DNA from: Trichosporon coremiiforme
Taxonomy: Eukaryota > Basidiomycota > Tremellomycetes > Trichosporonales > Trichosporonaceae
Reading direction: 5' to 3'
Assembly (NCBI GenBank): GCA_039545355.1
Contig: BCJJ01000022.1
Span: 496,001-560,000, forward strand
DNA length: 64,000 bases
Shown here: positions 19,456 to 30,789 of the stretch, piece by piece
Numbering within the stretch: the first letter of the stretch is position 1
How the letters are laid out: each line of letters starts with the position of its first letter
Made by a program: the position numbers and the translations under genes
Notes under the pieces: model-generated
What the model saw: only the letters and a program-made list of their open reading frames with translations
What the model was told of the DNA's origin: nothing
The model's database searches: none

Positions 19456-22400
19456 CTACGCCAGACGGGTACGACACTTGCCTTGCCCCTCTGTCGGCGG
19501 GTCGAACTTCTCGAGCTGGCTCGCGTTGTCGGCATTCGCCGCCGCGATCTTCTTCATGTTCGCGTCCATCTGCTCGAGCAGATACCTCGCGCGCTGGTTG
19601 ATGGGCGAGCTCTCACCCCACCAGGACGTGAGCCAGCCCCTACTCTTGTCAGAGAGCTTGAGACCGTCGCCGTCCCCGATCAGAGCCTTGAGCTTGTCGA
19701 GCTCCTCCTCGTAGCCGCGAATTGCGGCCTCGGCGGCAGAAATGACGCTGTTGTTGTAGGAGATCTGGCTCGCGGCGGCGAACGTGCTGTCCGCCTGGAG
19801 TTGGCGGAACGCCTCACGGAACACGGGCTTGCCGGGGCGCACGGCGTACGCCCGTCCGTCGCGGTAGACGATCGTCACGATGTCCCGCTCCTCCATCGCC
19901 TTCAGCGCCATGTCACCGCCCTTAAAGGGGTAGTACTGCAGGAGCTTCTCGTACGACAGCTCCGGAGCACGCGCGAGCTCGGTCACGAGCTTCCATGCCT
20001 GCGCTCTGCTCCAGGGCAGAGACGCTGCGTCCTCGCTGTCGTCGCCGAAGGCCTGCTTTCGCAGCTCAACCTCGTTCCTCAACACAATGTCGGCAACGGC
20101 TTGCGTAATGCTCTGCCCACCGCGGACCTTGTACACGAGCAGCTCGAGGTCAACCATGCGTCCGCCCAGCTTCGCGACGGCGTCCTTCTCCTTATCCGAC
20201 AGCACGTACGGCTTCGGGTTGCCGTCCTTGTCCTTCTCGGACGCGGAGAGCTTCTCCCGCACGAACTCGAGCGAGTTGTACGTGTCCGCGTCAGAGAGCG
20301 TGACGTGGTTCAGCGGCTTGGACGGCAGAGCGTGCGTCAGCGTCTTGGTCGTCAGACTGCCCTCGCCGACGACAATGACGTGAGCGATCTTGTTGTCCAG
20401 CAGTCCAGCACCCCACTCCGCGAGCACCTTCCAAAGATCGCCCCGCGCCGGCTTCGCGCTGAAGTTTCGGAGGACGACGATCGGGAGCGTGCTGATCGTC
20501 TCGGCATTCGTGTCGAGCACCGGCGCCTCATCCGTCGATTCCTGCTGCTCGTCGGGCGGGCGCTTGTCCGCAAGCGCGGCCTCAGCGCGCGCTACAAGAT
20601 GCTCTGTGCTCTCCTCCTTCGGGTTGGGCGCACGGGCGTCCTTGGACGTCATCGGCTCCTGTCCGAACCCGAGCTCGGACATGACGCCGTTGCCTGCGAT
20701 GCAATCCAGACGGCCGTCGTGGTAGGTGCCGTTGTTGATTGACTCGCGCGCAGCCTCGTGCATGAAGTGAGTCTTCTTCTCACGCTCGGCGTGCCGCGCT
20801 GCCTCGCGCCTGTCCTCCTGCTCATCCTCCGTCACACCCTTCAGCGCACCAGTCACAACGTCGAGCATGTTGCGCAACTGCTCGTCGATGGGCGTGCTGA
20901 AGCCGGCCTTCTGACCGATCAGACCCTGGGCTGCCAGGTCGATAAGACCGTTCATGCTCTGCAGGAACGAGAACACGGGCCAGTAAGATGTCTGGTCAGC
21001 TAGGTTCTTGACGAGGTCGCCGTCCGTCTTCGCCTTGGCGACTTCCGCGCAGTCGATTTCAAGCGACGGCCGCTGCGAGCTCTCGATCATGCGGTGCACG
21101 AGCTCATGCTTCCCGCTTCCTGGCGGGCCGGTGACCACGATGAACGTGGAGGGGAACTCGTGGATCCACTTCTCAATGTTCGCCTCGGCCTCCATCCTGT
21201 CCTGCCACGAGGCGCGGCCGAGGTTATCGACATTGCGCTTCCGCTGGGGGCGGTTGCGCTGTCCCGTGAGCGTGTTGTAGACAGGGAGCCAGATGTTGTC
21301 GCGCACGAACTTGACGGTCTGGTACTTCTCAAGGTCCCACGTGCCCTCGATGTCGTTACGAACGAAGAAGGAGCGGATCGGGTCGAAGAAACTGTACGAC
21401 AGGCCGCCGAGGAGGAACGCCAGAATCGGGATCGCAATCTTTGGGTGGTCCTTGACCCAATCGCGGAAGTAGTGCCCCTTGAGCGGCTGCTCATAGCAGA
21501 TCTTGAGAGTGGACCGCGTAACGTCCTGGTCTGGGATGCGCTTCACGAGGTCGTAGTCAATCTGCGTCGTGGGAGTCGAGTAGGAATGCAGACAGTTACT
21601 CGCGGCTACAGCCGTGGAAATGCGCGAGAACTTCAGGATGCAGAATCTCAGCGATCCAGCTGGCACAGGTGACGGCGGCACGATCTCGATGATACGCCCG
21701 TAAGGTCGGAACAGGGAGTAGAGCACCTCCTGTCCAACGTCGGGACCCGCAAATTCGACCTTGAGCTGCGAAGATGGGTAGCGCGACAGGTCCTCAGTCC
21801 ACTGCCTGCCCTTGACGACCCAAGCGCGTCCGGCTCCCGCATCGCGTTGCCATCCGCGCAGCTCCGGCTCGCGGATCGGCGCCTCGCCACCGCGGTAGTA
21901 CTCATGCCCACTCTCCGTCTTGGGCGAGCTGTGTCGGTCCGTGAAGTTGCTCCACCACTTGCCGAGCCAGGAAGGCCAGCCGCCGTGCCTCTGCGCACTC
22001 TCCAGCAAGGGCGGGAGGAAGAGCGCGGCCGCACTGGTAGGCTCTGGTGCCTCGTCTTCAGGTGCGTGCTCGTGAGTCCAGCCTTGGCGCTTGCGCGGTA
22101 GCTGGTGCAGCTTCGGCTTTAGGTAGGTGAAGTGGAAGAACACACCGCCGTCCTTGCGGGCAATCTCGTATGACTCGAGGCGGAAAGCGTGCCGACCCTT
22201 CAGCCCACCGACGATCTGGTTCAGCTGCTCCATGATCGTCTGCTCCCGGATCTCGGCCAGCTTAGGACGGATGTCGAAGCCACTGAGCTTGATCGGGAGC
22301 ACGTTCGAGATGTAGAACGACGCGTGTTGCCGCGCGGCCTCGACGGCTTCCGGATCGGACGCGTCCAGCTCTTCCTCCTCGGTCTTCTTCTCCTCGGTCT

Positions 22401-22656
22401 TCTTATCTTCGGGCTTTTCCTCCTTGGCCGCGTTGGCGTCCTCCTTCTTGGCAGTAGCTTCCTCCTTTGGGGGTGGTTGCGCATCGTCGGTGTAGAACCG
22501 GATACTGGGTGCGAGCAGGCGTGACGGGGAGCCGGTGGCGACTGTCGGTCGCACGAGCGACGCCGTCGGGAGCTGCGGCCGCAGCAGGGAAGACGCGCTG
22601 CCCATCAACGGCTGACGCCGCATCAAGGACAGCGATCCCCTTCCTCTCGGGATCAT
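19456..22656 (-). CDS. YME2: Mitochondrial escape protein 2 (Yme2/RNA12)
   Basis: One uninterrupted frame of 1066 aa. The family sits in the mitochondrial inner membrane and affects mtDNA/nucleoid stability and escape. The first ~60 residues are Arg/Ser/Leu-rich (a presequence), followed by a Lys/Glu-rich segment. An RRM-like region spans about 305-365, including VLYSLFRPYGRIIEIVPP. A hydrophobic segment (IAIPILAFLLGGLSYSFFDP) near residue 420 is the membrane anchor. Behind it, IVVTGPPGSGKHELVHRMI near 508 is a P-loop and IVVLRNFSAK a likely Walker B-side strand of the RNA12 domain. The C-terminus is helical and charged. The length is longer than the yeast protein (850 aa) but in the basidiomycete range. 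The ATG at 22654-22656 is the first Met of the presequence. Confidence 0.92.
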   Translation of the reverse strand: MIPRGRGSLSLMRRQPLMGSASSLLRPQLPTASLVRPTVATGSPSRLLAPSIRFYTDDAQPPPKEEATAKKEDANAAKEEKPEDKKTEEKKTEEEELDASDPEAVEAARQHASFYISNVLPIKLSGFDIRPKLAEIREQTIMEQLNQIVGGLKGRHAFRLESYEIARKDGGVFFHFTYLKPKLHQLPRKRQGWTHEHAPEDEAPEPTSAAALFLPPLLESAQRHGGWPSWLGKWWSNFTDRHSSPKTESGHEYYRGGEAPIREPELRGWQRDAGAGRAWVVKGRQWTEDLSRYPSSQLKVEFAGPDVGQEVLYSLFRPYGRIIEIVPPSPVPAGSLRFCILKFSRISTAVAASNCLHSYSTPTTQIDYDLVKRIPDQDVTRSTLKICYEQPLKGHYFRDWVKDHPKIAIPILAFLLGGLSYSFFDPIRSFFVRNDIEGTWDLEKYQTVKFVRDNIWLPVYNTLTGQRNRPQRKRNVDNLGRASWQDRMEAEANIEKWIHEFPSTFIVVTGPPGSGKHELVHRMIESSQRPSLEIDCAEVAKAKTDGDLVKNLADQTSYWPVFSFLQSMNGLIDLAAQGLIGQKAGFSTPIDEQLRNMLDVVTGALKGVTEDEQEDRREAARHAEREKKTHFMHEAARESINNGTYHDGRLDCIAGNGVMSELGFGQEPMTSKDARAPNPKEESTEHLVARAEAALADKRPPDEQQESTDEAPVLDTNAETISTLPIVVLRNFSAKPARGDLWKVLAEWGAGLLDNKIAHVIVVGEGSLTTKTLTHALPSKPLNHVTLSDADTYNSLEFVREKLSASEKDKDGNPKPYVLSDKEKDAVAKLGGRMVDLELLVYKVRGGQSITQAVADIVLRNEVELRKQAFGDDSEDAASLPWSRAQAWKLVTELARAPELSYEKLLQYYPFKGGDMALKAMEERDIVTIVYRDGRAYAVRPGKPVFREAFRQLQADSTFAAASQISYNNSVISAAEAAIRGYEEELDKLKALIGDGDGLKLSDKSRGWLTSWWGESSPINQRARYLLEQMDANMKKIAAANADNASQLEKFDPPTEGQGKCRTRLA

Positions 22657-23025
22657 TGCTGGTACGTTCTGTCTGAGAGTCGGGCGTGTAGTGTGCAGAG
22701 AGAAGAAAGAGAAGTCAACAGGAGTGACCTGGATCTCGCCGGACGCGGTCCGATTTCAGTGTTTCAGGTCCGACGTCATGATGCTGCGCCAGCTGATAGG
22801 CTCCTGGGTGGCGCGATCGAGCCAGGCTCACCCTCCTTAGTGCCTTTGGAGTGGGATCGGCACGACCTGCTATCGAGCATGGGGGCACGGACAGTCTGCC
22901 AAGGTGAGAGTCATGGCAATGCATATGCAATTGAATGGGGAGAGTATAGTATGCTGTATATGCTGGAAATGCTTGGAATGATAATGCTGTATCTGTTCTG
23001 CCCACTGCCCACTGCTCACTGCCTC
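22657..23025. promoter_or_regulatory. Promoter between the PPR gene end and the YME2-like start
   Basis: About 370 nt on the minus strand. I see no gene. AT-rich stretches at 22915-23000 may serve as the PPR gene 3' end and the promoter of the YME2-like gene. Confidence 0.3.
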
Positions 23026-26000
23026 TTACACTTTGCTCCGCTCCATCTTCAGCTTCCTCCGCTGCTGCTTCCGCCGGTGCAGCATCACGAGCCCCACCGT
23101 CTTTGCGTAGAACCGGTTCAGCCGAGCCAAAAGCAGTGTAGGCGAGCGCTTGCTCATCGTGCTGTCTTCGTTCATGACAGCCACATTATTGAACTCGGGC
23201 AACCTGACTTGCTGGTCGTCACCGTCCTCGTCCGCCCCGACGCCCACCCAGGCACGGTATTCGCGTTGCTCCTCCAGCTGGCGGTAAGCCTGATCGAGGA
23301 TAGCGAGCGTCTGCTTTGACGGCCGCCATAAGACGTCAGTCGGACGCCAGTATCGAATTAGAGTCAGGTCGTTCTGCCTCCAATCGTCCTCCTCGCCGGG
23401 CTCACGGTATTCAGCCGGCGCGTACGCCTTGATCTCGGAACGACGGTTCGGCCGACGCATGTCAGAGGCGATGTCGTCGGAAGTGAGATGCGCCTCGTCT
23501 ACCGGGACCGGCTCAGGTTCATCGTCGGTACTCTTCAGACCAAACTCTGGTCGTGTCCGCTCGGGAACATCGGCGTGCGCCTCTGCCTCCGACTCCGTCA
23601 GCTCGGGCGCGTTTGCATGCACATGCGCAGCGGCATCCACAGCCTGCAGTTCCCCCTCAGAACGCATAGCACGGAACTTGCGTCTCCGAACATCGTCAAA
23701 GCGGGGGATAAGCACTCGCTCAACGACGCGGAACGCGGACTCCACGTCTCCGGTGAGCGCGAGAGCGCGGACCAGGTGGTTGTAGTTCTGAGCATCGAAT
23801 CCAAACCCGGATGACCGCACGGACGACCAAAGCTGCTGAATGCGGGCGTGGAGTCCGGCCGCTGTGAGGGTTTGAATGGTGACTGAGAGAGGGATGCAGA
23901 GCAGGTTGTTGCGCGATCGAACTGCGTCCATGACAGAAGACTCGGGGGTCTTCTGGGGAATGGCGCGGCGAGCGTCCCGGAACAGCTTTGACCAAAGGCG
24001 GTAAACCATCTTCGTGTGGCCCGTCCGTCGGTAGGCATCCATGAGAACAGTCGTCAGGTAGATCGAGTTGCCGCCCTTCTCCTTGACCAGGTCAAAGTAC
24101 CGTCGCGCCAAATCCATGTCGCCGTTACGACCAGCAGCGGCAATCAGGGGCGAGAAGATGTTGGCGGCCACAACACCCTCAGGTTCCGCGTGGTTCGTAG
24201 ACGTAATGTGTCGGTAGACCGTCTTGGCAAAGTTGTCACCCTGCTCGAAGGAATTGTTGCCCGGAGCGTCGGCGAATGACTTGGTGAGAAGACCGTAGGT
24301 CACACTGCTCGGGATGACCTTCCGCAAGATCATGGCGTCGTACGTGTCCTTCGCCTTCTCTCGGTCGCCAGATCGGATAAAGGTGGAGAGAAGGATCGAG
24401 AATGTGTACACGTTCGGAGCCGGAGAGAGGAAGTCGAGTTTGCTTCTGGCGTCCATCTCCTCGAAGAGAGCTTGGACCATGAGCAGGTCGCCGTGATCGG
24501 CGGCAGCCTGCATTGCCAGCGCCCACAAGCGCTCGCTGGGCATTGTTACCTCCCTGAACTGTCGGAGAGTAACTTCAAGCGGGGCGTTGATGAGGACGAA
24601 AGCCTTCATAATGATACCCGCAAGGACCTCGCTACTCAGCAGATGCTTCGGCACTCGGTCGCACCAGTTGGCCGCATGGTCCCATTCTCCGGCCTCGAGA
24701 GCAGCATTGATGACGGCCGAGTACGTGACAGCGTCCGGTGCACGTCCCGCCCTAACCATGCCCTCGAACATGAGGTCCGCATTGACATAATCGCCGTTCT
24801 TGGCAAAGGCAGAGATGAGAGAAGTGTACGCCTCCACCGTGGGTTGAAGACCATTGACGATCATCTCGTCGAACAAGCGCACGGCGGCGTCAGCGTCGCC
24901 TTGGTCGGCGTATCGTGACAGCAGGCTGAGGTAGGGTCCGAGTTTCGGGGTAATCTCAGATGCCCTTCGCAGTAACTTGTGCGAGCGCTCGAGATCACCG
25001 GCGGCAGCATAAGCGCGCTGCATGACGAACAGAGAGTCGGCGCTCTGCATCGCAGTGTTTCCAAGAAGGTGCCGGAGTGCTTCCTCGGCCGCACCCACGT
25101 CGCCTTTAGCCGCAAAGGCATTAGCGAGTGCCAACTTGTCCTCGCGCGTGGGTCCATATCGAGCGGTGAGGTGATTCCAAATGTCTCGAGCCTCCTCCGC
25201 CAATCCGGCATTGGCGTAGACGCGGAGCTCGATGGAGAGCGAAGAATGAGGAAGGTTGGCCCACTTCTCGCGCATGCGGGCGAATACCTCCACAGCAGCA
25301 GGCAGATGTCCTTGCGCCGATAACCGCTGCGCGAGCTCCGCAGCCAGGTGGGCCGGCACGAACGTCGAGTTAAACACCTGTGTGATGCTGCGCCAAACGC
25401 TATATGCTTCGCCAACGCTGCGGTTGGAGCTGGCGAGAAAGGAAGCAAGGAACACGTTGCCGAGCATGTAAACCTGCTGAGGCTTTGAGTTCTGGCCCTT
25501 CTCCAGCTTCTTGCTGAGCCAACCAAAGGGATCGGAAATCAGGCTCAGCCCGGATTGGAGAGCTACGCGCAACTCGCGGATTGCGGCCGTGTCGCGTCGA
25601 GTGCTGTCGATACCGGTGAGGATCTTCATGAGCTTCGGAGATGACCGCAAAACGACTTCCGGGATGTCTGCGACCCTGTCCGCGTCTCGAACGAGATCAA
25701 GATAGGCCTGCACCACTCCAGCCGTCCCCTGCGGGAGAGCATCGATGACGGTCTGGTCCGCGGACAGCTTCTCGGCATCGACCATCGACATCTTGAGTCC
25801 GTAAGCCACCGACCGGAGAGCGCCGGCCCATTCTCCGGTATGAGCCAGAGCGAGACCCAGCAAACAGCGGCCGAGACCGAATGATAAAGGAAGCTGGTCC
25901 CAGGTCTCCTTGTCCAGCTGTTTAACCTGAGTTAAAGTGGCTGCAAGCCACTCCCATTCCTCCGGCGTCGTTTGCGGCGATCTGCAAAAAAGCTTGGAGA

Positions 26001-26445
26001 CCGCGAGCAGTCTTCGGTAGGGTAGAATGATTCGTGCGTCGTACTTTCCTTCCCGAAAGCGCCGAACGAACTCTTCCGGCGTCTGGGACTGAAGGAACAG
26101 CGTGTGCTCTTCGTCTGGCGGTAGCCGCACCCAGTCGGGCAATGGGACTGTGGACGGTCGAACCTTGATTCGCGGCGGTTTTCTCGGCGTGAACACGACG
26201 GGCAGTTCCGATTCCAGCCCCTGCTCAAGAGCGGAAGCCGAAGACGCAAACCGCCGGAGAGGTACCGAAGAGCGACGCTGAACCGTTAGCCGATCTGCAG
26301 AGCGAGCCTAGCCGGGAAGACCTACCGAGGAAGCCTGGTTCGCTAGCCTCCGATACGCCTGCGTTGACGGTCCAGCTCCATCAAGATAAGACGTCGTGAC
26401 AAGCCTCAGAACGTGAGCGCCGGTACTGGAGACCAGTCGCGACAT
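23026..26445 (-). CDS. Mitochondrial pentatricopeptide-repeat protein
   Basis: Exons 26445-26326 and 26277-23026; 1123 aa. A 48-nt intron (GTAGGT donor, GCTAAC branch, TTCAG acceptor) joins a 40-codon first exon that starts MSRLVSSTGAHVLRLVTTSY and, with RRSSVPLRRFASSASAL after the splice, makes a classic mitochondrial presequence. Without the intron the long frame has no ATG at its start. The body contains helical-pair repeats of the PPR kind, for example NGLQPTVEAYTSLISAFAKN, APDAVTYSAVINAALEAG, PAPNVYTFSILLSTFIRSG and PSSVTYGLLTKSF, spaced about 35 residues apart between residues 330 and 740. A basic C-terminus ends in RRKQQRRKLKMERSKV. PPR proteins bind organelle RNA for processing or translation. 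The RNA target here is unknown. Confidence 0.88.
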
Positions 26446-27127
26446 GGCGATGGCCTGTTGATTTCTTCCGGCCATCGCCTTCGTAAGGATTGCGTCTCAG
26501 CTAGCTCAAAACTCGAAAGAGAGCATAGCACGGATGGGCTGGGGGTCGGAGAGTCGAGGCGGGTTCCGCGTGCGTGTCGGCGGATCTTCAGTCGTCGCGG
26601 AGCACGCGCGAGGGTGGTGTATGAGGTTTGGCGGTCGACGGAAAATCGCGGAGGCCAGACTTTTGGTGGTGGTCTCGGACGGAAATGCTGATACGGTGAA
26701 GTTCAGGCGTCGTTTTGATCCCGCCGCGGCTGCCACCTCGAAATCAACGCTTTCCTCTTGGTCGGTCTACTGAATCGCTGGTATCAACGATCCAGCAGCT
26801 CGTGTGCGGTGATCAGAGATGATAGTTGTAATGAACAAAGCAGTCACAGCAGATGCAGAGACAGGCAGATTCGGTTAGTTCAGGTCGCGTCGGGTCGGGA
26901 GGGAGATCCTTCCCATGCATAAGCCTGCTCGGGTTCAGAGACTGCCTTCGTAGTGAGGGAGGCTGAAATTCGGATTCCACCTACGGTGGAGGCTGCCTCT
27001 GACGCACCCCCACGTGGCCTTCATGCAGAACCAGAACTTATCCGATACCCTCCACAGTCACGGCTTGCAATGTTGCCACCTGCGACGAACAAGTCGGTCA
27101 GTCTGTGACAACAAAACCCATCCGACA
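26446..27127. promoter_or_regulatory. Divergent promoter between the PPR gene and Prp31
   Basis: About 680 nt between two start codons that point apart. Short open frames here show no domain or splice pattern. I see nothing beyond presumptive promoter and leader DNA. Confidence 0.4.
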
Positions 27128-28756
27128 ATGTCTCTCGCGGACCGACTGCTCGCGGACCTCGACGGCCTCTCAGACGGAGAAGAGGAGGCGCCTCAGGCCT
27201 CCTCGTCTTCGATGCCGCCACCGGCTCTCAATGGCAACGGCAAGCGGTCACTACTCGACGACCTCGAGGACGAGGTCGAGCAGGACGGCGATCTGAAGAT
27301 GGAGGACGGAACGGATGCCATCGGCTTTGTTCCTGAAGGCGGCGTCCGACCCGCGGAAGAGCTGGACGAGGACGAAGTCAACGCGACGGATATGACAGAC
27401 TACGGCGACGTCACCAAGGTCGCAAAGCTCATGACGGGCAAGAAGTTGAAGGAGGTGCTCGCCGACATCGAGCGGTATACCGCCTCGCCGACGGACATGT
27501 CGACCGCTGCTGGAGCACTGGAGGAGAACCCGGAGTACCACCTTGTTGTGACCGCGAATAACATGAGCGTCGAGGTCGACAACGAGATTATGCTTGTGCA
27601 CAAGTTCATCCGTGACCACTACGGCGTGCGCTTCCCCGAGCTCGAGCAGCTCATCAACGACCCATGGACGTACATTGCCGCCGTGCAGGCGATCGGCAAC
27701 ATCGACGATCTCACGAAGGCGACGCTCCCGTCATCGCTTCCGGCAGCGACCGTGCTGTCGATCACACTGACAGCAACGAGCTCGCGGGGCAAGCCGATCA
27801 CCGAGGCCGAGTGGCAGACGACGCTGAATGCGATTGAGGTTGCGAACCAGCTCCGGTTTGCGCGTGAGGAGATCTTCCGCTTTGTTGAGAGTCGAATGTC
27901 CGCCGTGGCGCCGAACATCAGTGCGATCGTCGGCACAAACATTGCTGCCAAGCTCCTTGGTCTTGCCGGTGGTCTCAACGCCTTCTCCCGTGCGCCCTCG
28001 TGCAACGTCATGCTGTACGGTGCACTAAAGAAGTCGCTCGCAACGACACATCTGAGTGCGGCTGGCCAGCAGCGACACACCGGCTTCATCTTCCAGTCGG
28101 GTCTCGTGCAGGGCGCTCAGCCCGAGGACCGGCGGCGAGCCCAGCGTGCTGTTGCTGCCAAGGTCGCTCTCGCAGCACGTATCGACGCGGGCAAGTCGTC
28201 TCGTGACGGAGACTATGGTCGCAAGCTGTTCCGGGATCTGGAGAAGAAGATTGCCAAGATGTCTGAGCCGCCACCCAACAAGATGATCAAGGCTCTGCCT
28301 GTGCCACAGGAGACGGCGCGGAAGAAGCGTGGAGGTCGTCGCGCGCGTGCGCTGAAGGAACGCTATGCGCAGACAGAGCTGCAGAAGCTCCAGAACAGGA
28401 TGGAGTTCGGCAAACCGGAGGAGGAGACGGGCGTCGACGACGAGACGGTCGGATTGGGCATGATCGGCACCGGCAAGGTGCGCGCGCAGGTCGTCGACCA
28501 GCGGAGTCGCGCGCGCCTGTCCCGTGCCAACAAGCTGCGAACCCAGATGCTCGGACGCAGCGCGCTGTCCTCCGACTCGGCCAGCGGTACCTCCACTTCG
28601 CTCTCGTTCACCCCCGTCCAGGGTATCGAGATTGTCACGCCGAGTCTCAACGCGGCGCAGAAGGTCCAAGAAGCGAACGACCGATGGTTCGCGAGTGGAA
28701 CGTTCACGCACGTCAAGAAGGACAAGGACACGCTCCCGGGAGGTATGCAGAGGTAG
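27128..28756 (+). CDS. PRP31: U4/U6 snRNP splicing factor Prp31
   Basis: One frame, 542 aa, starting MSLADRLLADLDGLSDGEEE. Prp31 links U4/U6 to U5 in the tri-snRNP. The NOSIC region is at about residues 90-160 (ADIERYTASP, VVTANNMSVEVDNEI). The Nop domain that clamps the 15.5K-U4 complex follows: RFPELEQLINDPWTYIAAVQ near 165, then IVGTNIAAKLLGLAGGLNAF and LYGALKKSLATTHLSAAGQQ around 260-310. A Lys/Arg-rich block (KKRGGRRARALKERYAQTEL) and the Prp31 C-terminal domain end the protein. The frame continues upstream without an ATG, so the ATG at 27128 is preferred. Notably intronless for a splicing factor gene in an intron-rich genome. Confidence 0.95.
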   Translation: MSLADRLLADLDGLSDGEEEAPQASSSSMPPPALNGNGKRSLLDDLEDEVEQDGDLKMEDGTDAIGFVPEGGVRPAEELDEDEVNATDMTDYGDVTKVAKLMTGKKLKEVLADIERYTASPTDMSTAAGALEENPEYHLVVTANNMSVEVDNEIMLVHKFIRDHYGVRFPELEQLINDPWTYIAAVQAIGNIDDLTKATLPSSLPAATVLSITLTATSSRGKPITEAEWQTTLNAIEVANQLRFAREEIFRFVESRMSAVAPNISAIVGTNIAAKLLGLAGGLNAFSRAPSCNVMLYGALKKSLATTHLSAAGQQRHTGFIFQSGLVQGAQPEDRRRAQRAVAAKVALAARIDAGKSSRDGDYGRKLFRDLEKKIAKMSEPPPNKMIKALPVPQETARKKRGGRRARALKERYAQTELQKLQNRMEFGKPEEETGVDDETVGLGMIGTGKVRAQVVDQRSRARLSRANKLRTQMLGRSALSSDSASGTSTSLSFTPVQGIEIVTPSLNAAQKVQEANDRWFASGTFTHVKKDKDTLPGGMQR

Positions 28757-29029
28757 GCGACGTAGGCAGGAGTGTATCTAGACATCCCGAGATGCATACA
28801 GCAGCATAGACATTGTACAGTTGAGTCACGCAGTGAGTGCCGTGGGAGAGTCTTAGGACCGTAGGCAACCTTGAAACTAGCTAGTCACTCTGCGAGGTCT
28901 GACTTCTAACTCACCATTGCCATTTCAGGAACGGCCCCATAATTCTGCGCCTGACCTCCATTCGATCGTCCACCCTCACGACTGTCTCCTCATGGCGTCG
29001 AACTCACAGTTCATCCATCAATCCTCGCA
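28757..29029. other. Short intergenic region
   Basis: Prp31 3' end and upstream region of the decayed F-box-like gene. No feature seen. Confidence 0.3.
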
Positions 29030-30317
29030 ATGGATTCCCGATCATCAACAATCGCAGTAAAGGACGGACCGTTCCTTGCACCGAGGCTTCCGGTGGAGCT
29101 TTGGAACACTGTTTGCGACAATCTCGGGCGCGACGACTAGCTCAGTTGCACGCGGTGTCCGAGTTCTTCCGGACGTTCACACGCCCATTCTTCTATCGCT
29201 TCGGCACCTTCTCACGGTATGGCGTGCACTTTCCACACGCGCCGACCCCATATCCAAGTTTGGATCTGCCGGAGCTGGGCAACGCAGAGCTGTACGGCGA
29301 AGAGCGGAGACGCTTGCTGGAGGGTATCCGGCCCTCGAACTAAATAAGCACACGACGCACGATTGCAGCGCATTCTATGAATGGGTTGCCATTGGTTAAT
29401 ACGGAAGATCAAAGTCGACGTGCTCTACATCGAGCTGCACAAGTGTCTCCTTCACGAAGACTTTGAGGGCACGCTCCCAGGAGCCTTCACCCACGATGAC
29501 TACGAAGGGTTCTGTCAAGAGCCTGTCTCGGTAACGCGTGCGCGGAACGATGCGCACCCACGGCCGGATTGCCGTACTGTTTGCCACATGCTCAGAAGCG
29601 AATCGTATGGGGCTCTGGGCGTACGTCCGCGCAAGGTTGTCATCCGCATTGCGCCAGTGCGATGGAACGAGTCCGACCAGCCCGAGCGCGATAGGTTCCG
29701 TCGGTGGCCCAGCGGAAAGGAGTTCACTGTCGTGCTCGACTCGGCGGACCGGTGGCACTGGTGCGACTACAATAGTGGCGACTTGCCTCGACACTACGAC
29801 TGTCGCCTCGTGCCGAGCTGGGGATTCCGACCCAAACCGGCCGCCACGGCAGAAAGCTCACAGCCGTGTTCTGGCAGCCGCTGACGGACGCCGAGTTCCC
29901 ATGGCTGCCGTCGTGCGGGCACTGTTTCGGAATCTGCGATGCTCGCACTCGCACACAGTCCAAGTGTCGCGCCATCTTCAAGATCCTTGTGGGTCTGGCT
30001 AGTGTGTTGGCCGGATCCAGAATCCAACATGTCACCGTCGTTGGCGCAGAGAAGATTGGCGCGCTGAGGTTCGGCAACCTCCTCAGCCATAAAACCAACC
30101 CGGACCTGGTCTGCATTCCTCTCGAGGACACGTCTGCATTCCTCTCGAGGACATCAAGAGCTCAGTGGTTGAAGCCTTTGATACGACGTGCCACAAATTC
30201 AACCTTCCGCAGTGGAAGGGGACGATCGACTATGTCACCTTCGCAGACTGGGTCAAGAAAGAAGAGTGGGAGGACGTCTTCAAGCGGAAGAAGGTTCAGC
30301 CGTGGCGCGAGGATTGA
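29030..30317 (+). pseudogene. Decayed F-box-like gene with several frameshifts
   Basis: The reading frame is split over three phases. It starts ATG 29030 with APRLPVELWNTVCDNL, an F-box-like beginning, then hits a stop at 29138. The continuation RRLAQLHAVSEFFRTFTRPF is in another frame. Further blocks appear in turn: IRKIKVDVLYIELHKC (29402 on), KLTAVFWQPLTDAEFPWL (about 29853 on) and FADWVKKEEWEDVF (near 30252), ending at TGA 30315-30317. These blocks resemble the large, unnamed F-box protein families expanded in Trichosporonales-type genomes (inference). At 30110-30155 a perfect 23-bp tandem duplication shifts the frame, a clear inactivating event. Other shifts lie near 29130, 29350-29400 and 29840. 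Introns alone could explain at most some of them. Most probably a pseudogene. Confidence 0.65.
30110..30155 (+). repeat. 23-bp tandem duplication causing a frameshift
   Basis: The 23-bp unit starting TCTGCATTCCTCTCGAGGAC occurs twice in a row (30110-30132 and 30133-30155, the last two or three bases differing). As 23 is not a multiple of three, the second copy moves the downstream F-box-like coding sequence out of frame. The near identity suggests a recent slip or repair event. Confidence 0.85.
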
Positions 30318-30789
30318 TGTGCAGGCATGGCGTAAGCCGATTAATGCATCACGTTACTCTCCTGGAAGGAGCTCTCAATCATCGACAGGCGGCCTACGCA
30401 TGACGGCTTGCTTGCCCGACTGCCTCGAGCCCGTTCAGCTTGGCGCGGTTGAACCTTACGAGAGTGGAATACGGACCAACATGCCGTCTCGCATGGACTC
30501 TCCCACAGCCTTGCGGATGTTTCGCAGAGCTAAGCAGCCGCGGGTCTGCGACCTTGTCTTGCTTCAGGGTCGAAAGCCACAGTTCCCGTCGGACAGTGTT
30601 GCGAGTTCGGTGCGGTGTGACACCTCCTGGCAGCACGCTCTCGGCCCCCAGTCCCTGCTGTTCCCTCAACGCTCAAGTACGTCTCATCGCTGATCCTCCG
30701 TCTTCCATCAGCTTGACATACCGTGGTGGCCGTAGAAGCGTACCTCGGCTGTCTGTCACTCTGGATGTCAGTTCCCCCGACAAGGAGTA

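Noticed and set aside
19450..20742. Plus-strand open frame of 430 aa opposite the YME2-like gene
   Set aside because: Antisense shadow with Leu/Arg/Val-rich composition and no motif.
28757..29029. A small gene between Prp31 and the F-box-like remnant
   Set aside because: No start with a sustained frame or splice pattern.
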